The notes beneath the pieces were generated by a model. The model was not told the origin of the DNA. It searched no databases and saw only the letters and a program-made list of their open reading frames with translations. From Chitinophaga sp. S165 (lineage in GTDB: Bacteria > Bacteroidota > Bacteroidia > Chitinophagales > Chitinophagaceae): a DNA stretch of 64,000 bases. The stretch covers positions 883,646-947,645 of the forward strand of contig NZ_QGTG01000002.1 of the NCBI RefSeq assembly GCF_003182155.1, written 5' to 3'. Both the position numbers and the translations under genes were made by a program. Shown here piece after piece: positions 62,402-64,000 of the stretch. The first letter of the stretch is position 1. Every line of letters starts with the position of its first letter.

Positions 62402-63814
62402 ATGCGAGATACACAGGCAAGTTCCCGCCTGGGCAAGGTATTCCGATTGTTTGTTACTGCGGTATCAGGCACGGAAAAAGAGTTCACAAGCGGCAATATC
62501 AACCGTGCTATTTTTTTATTATCGGTACCCATGATACTGGAAATGGTGATGGAATCACTTTTTGCAGTAGTGGATATATTTTTCGTCAGTAAGCTGGGTA
62601 AACATGCTATTACTACTGTTGGATTAACAGAGTCCATGATGACAATAGTATATACTGCGGCATTTGGATTAAGTATGGCGGCTACGGCTGTAGTAGCGCG
62701 CCGTACAGGAGAGAAAGACAGTGATGCTGCTGCACATGCTGCTGTTCAGTCACTTTATGTTGCGCTTGTGCTGGCTTTGATCATTGCTGTAACTGGAGTA
62801 ATATATGCACCAGATCTTTTGACACTGATGGGCGCTTCGCCTGAGGTGGTAGATAACGGTCATATATATACGCGGATAATGTTGGGCAGTAATCTCATCG
62901 TCATTCTGCTCTTTCTCATCAACGCAATTTTCCGGGGTGCAGGAGATGCCGCTGTGGCTATGCGTTCTTTATGGATCGCGAATATCCTGAACATTTTATT
63001 ATGTCCTTTGCTGATAAACGGTTTAGGCCCCATTCCTGCATTGGGATTAAAAGGCGCAGCTTTGGCTACTACAATTGGCCGCGGTATCGGGGTATGCTAT
63101 CAGCTGTACCATCTTTTTGGAAGAAAAGGTCTGATACGCATTACCAGCCGTCATATCAGTCCTGACGCAGGTGAGATATGGAAGTTACTTAAGATTGCGG
63201 CGGGCGGTACAGCGCAACTGCTGATCAATACAACCAGCTGGATCTTCCTGGTACGGTTGATTGCCCGTTTTGGAGAAGATGCGGTAGCCGGCTATACGAT
63301 TGCGATAAGGATCGTCATTTTCACACTGTTGCCCGCTTTCGGCATGGCAAATGCTGCAGCGGCACTGGTAGGACAAAACCTGGGGGCCGGTCAGCCGGAC
63401 CGGGCGGAAACCTCAGTGTGGCGTGCCGCCTTTTTTAATATGGTCTTCCTGGGATTGATCTCTATCTTCTTTTTCACAGCGGCAAGGCCGATAGTGATGC
63501 TCTTTACCAGCGATGGGGCCATCGTACAGTATGCCGCCCAATGTTTACAACTGGTAAGCGTCGGGTATATCTTCTATGCCTATGGCATGGTGTTGTCCCA
63601 GTCGTTTAACGGCGCGGGAGATACGCGTACCCCTACCTATATTAACCTGGTGGGCTTCTGGATGCTGCAGATCCCAATGGCCTGGATACTGGCCGTAAAC
63701 TACGATATGGGGCCTGCAGGTGTTTTCTGGGCTATTGCTGTTGCAGAATCCTGTATTGCGGTGGCGGCTATTGTTATATTCCGGAAAGGATGGTGGAAGC
63801 GGGTAAAAGTTTAG
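62402..63814 (+). CDS. MATE-family multidrug/metabolite exporter
   Basis: A 470-residue, 12-helix MATE transporter. The two pseudo-symmetric halves begin INRAIFLLSVPMILEMVMESLFAVVDIFFVSKLGKHAITTVGL and IWKLLKIAAGGTAQLLINTTSWIFLVRLIARFGEDAVAGYTIA, with GAGDAAVAM and GAGDTRTPTYINL as the matching loops. Expected to export cationic compounds in exchange for sodium or protons. The substrate is unknown. A -7 box for the next gene overlaps the end of this ORF. Confidence 0.9.
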   Translation: MRDTQASSRLGKVFRLFVTAVSGTEKEFTSGNINRAIFLLSVPMILEMVMESLFAVVDIFFVSKLGKHAITTVGLTESMMTIVYTAAFGLSMAATAVVARRTGEKDSDAAAHAAVQSLYVALVLALIIAVTGVIYAPDLLTLMGASPEVVDNGHIYTRIMLGSNLIVILLFLINAIFRGAGDAAVAMRSLWIANILNILLCPLLINGLGPIPALGLKGAALATTIGRGIGVCYQLYHLFGRKGLIRITSRHISPDAGEIWKLLKIAAGGTAQLLINTTSWIFLVRLIARFGEDAVAGYTIAIRIVIFTLLPAFGMANAAAALVGQNLGAGQPDRAETSVWRAAFFNMVFLGLISIFFFTAARPIVMLFTSDGAIVQYAAQCLQLVSVGYIFYAYGMVLSQSFNGAGDTRTPTYINLVGFWMLQIPMAWILAVNYDMGPAGVFWAIAVAESCIAVAAIVIFRKGWWKRVKV

Positions 63815-63815
63815 T

Positions 63816-63823
63816 TACATTTG
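63816..63823 (+). promoter_or_regulatory. -7 box of the last gene
   Basis: TACATTTG matches TAnnTTTG exactly and sits 46 bp before the ATG at 63869. I find no clear -33 TTTG at the right distance. Confidence 0.4.
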
Positions 63824-63868
63824 CGCTGTTTTATTGTAAACTAACTAAACCCAATTAAAAGAATAAGC

Positions 63869-64000
63869 ATGTCGCTAACTGTTGTAGGTTCTATGGCGTT
63901 CGATGATATAGAAACGCCCTTTGGTAAATCCGGCCGGATCGTTGGTGGTTCCGCCACATTCATAGCATGGGCCGCTTCTAACTTTGTGAAGCCCATCAAT
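63869..64000 (+). CDS. PfkB-family carbohydrate/nucleoside kinase, N-terminal fragment
   Basis: The first 44 codons of a gene that continues past the right edge. MSLTVVGSMAFDDIETPFGKSGRIVGGSATFIAWAASNF shows the ribokinase-fold start: a first strand followed by the conserved GGSATFIAWAAS segment, equivalent to the GGxxxN site of PfkB proteins. The ATG is preceded by an exact -7 promoter box. The substrate cannot be inferred from this fragment. Confidence 0.7.
   Translation, partial: MSLTVVGSMAFDDIETPFGKSGRIVGGSATFIAWAASNFVKPIN

Noticed and set aside
1..64000. Prophage, integrative element or CRISPR locus
   Set aside because: No integrase, transposase, phage structural gene, cas gene or spaced direct-repeat array was seen; the tRNAs at 11.6 kb have no flanking attachment-site duplication that I could find.

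Overview
The window reads as chromosomal DNA of a Bacteroidota bacterium close to Chitinophaga (family Chitinophagaceae). This is an inference from gene content: a SusC/SusD pair, a DUF6377-type regulator, TonB C-terminal-like and DUF5690 proteins, a PorP/SprF protein, a giant protein with a gliding-motility (type IX secretion, type B) C-terminal domain, and promoters of the Bacteroidota form TTTG-N19-21-TAnnTTTG. I saw no phage, IS element, rRNA operon or CRISPR array.

Layout. 0-5 kb: small metabolic and regulatory genes (hydrolase, DHFR-like reductase, TonB_C-like protein, DoxX-like protein, AraC regulator, DsbA-like protein lacking its first active-site Cys). 5-10.7 kb: a hybrid histidine kinase and LytTR regulator, divergent from a three-GAF sigma-54 activator. 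10.8-14.0 kb: the most unusual segment. On the minus strand, one promoter is followed by two tandem leader-peptide ORFs, each with an intrinsic terminator and a competing antiterminator segment inside the ORF, then tRNA-Ile(UAU), tRNA-Gln(UUG), a YkuK/DUF458 RNase H-fold protein and a small ORF. Diverging from it is a translationally coupled pair of RlaP-like nucleotidyltransferases. The early codons of the leaders are AUA and CAA/CAG. AUA and CAA are the codons read by the two downstream tRNAs, and leader 2 carries both.

14-20.4 kb: DUF5690 transporter-like protein, a small anchored protein, a slipin, a 660-bp spacer containing tRNA-like RNA structures, a WYL regulator and a coupled DUF6377 sensor-regulator. 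20.8-30.3 kb: SusC/SusD, then 1.7 kb of gene-free DNA carrying a family of 24-nt hairpin repeats, then a GHL10-type glycoside hydrolase, a CBM9-like protein and a PfkB sugar kinase. More hairpins of the same kind lie beyond the kinase. 31.2-36.1 kb: TetR-TolC-HlyD-DHA2 drug efflux operon. 36.8-42.5 kb: small proteins, Kef-type antiporter with its flavodoxin-fold partner, ClC channel, transglutaminase-like protein. 42.7-45.2 kb: a NACHT-type STAND NTPase. 45.9-61.3 kb: a 4086-residue secreted protein with nine CxxC modules and 28 Ig-like repeats, with PorP/SprF and OmpA/PD40 partners. The end holds a lipoprotein, a MATE exporter and the start of a PfkB-type kinase.

Best candidate for an undescribed system: the 10.8-14.0 kb locus. 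My reading is that stalling at AUA/CAA codons would relieve two attenuators and release spare tRNAs for exactly those codons, plus a nuclease, next to RNA-repair-type nucleotidyltransferases. The slipin, tRNA-like RNA and WYL group 3 kb away may be a related RNA-handling module. The base-pairing and codons are seen directly; the function is inferred.
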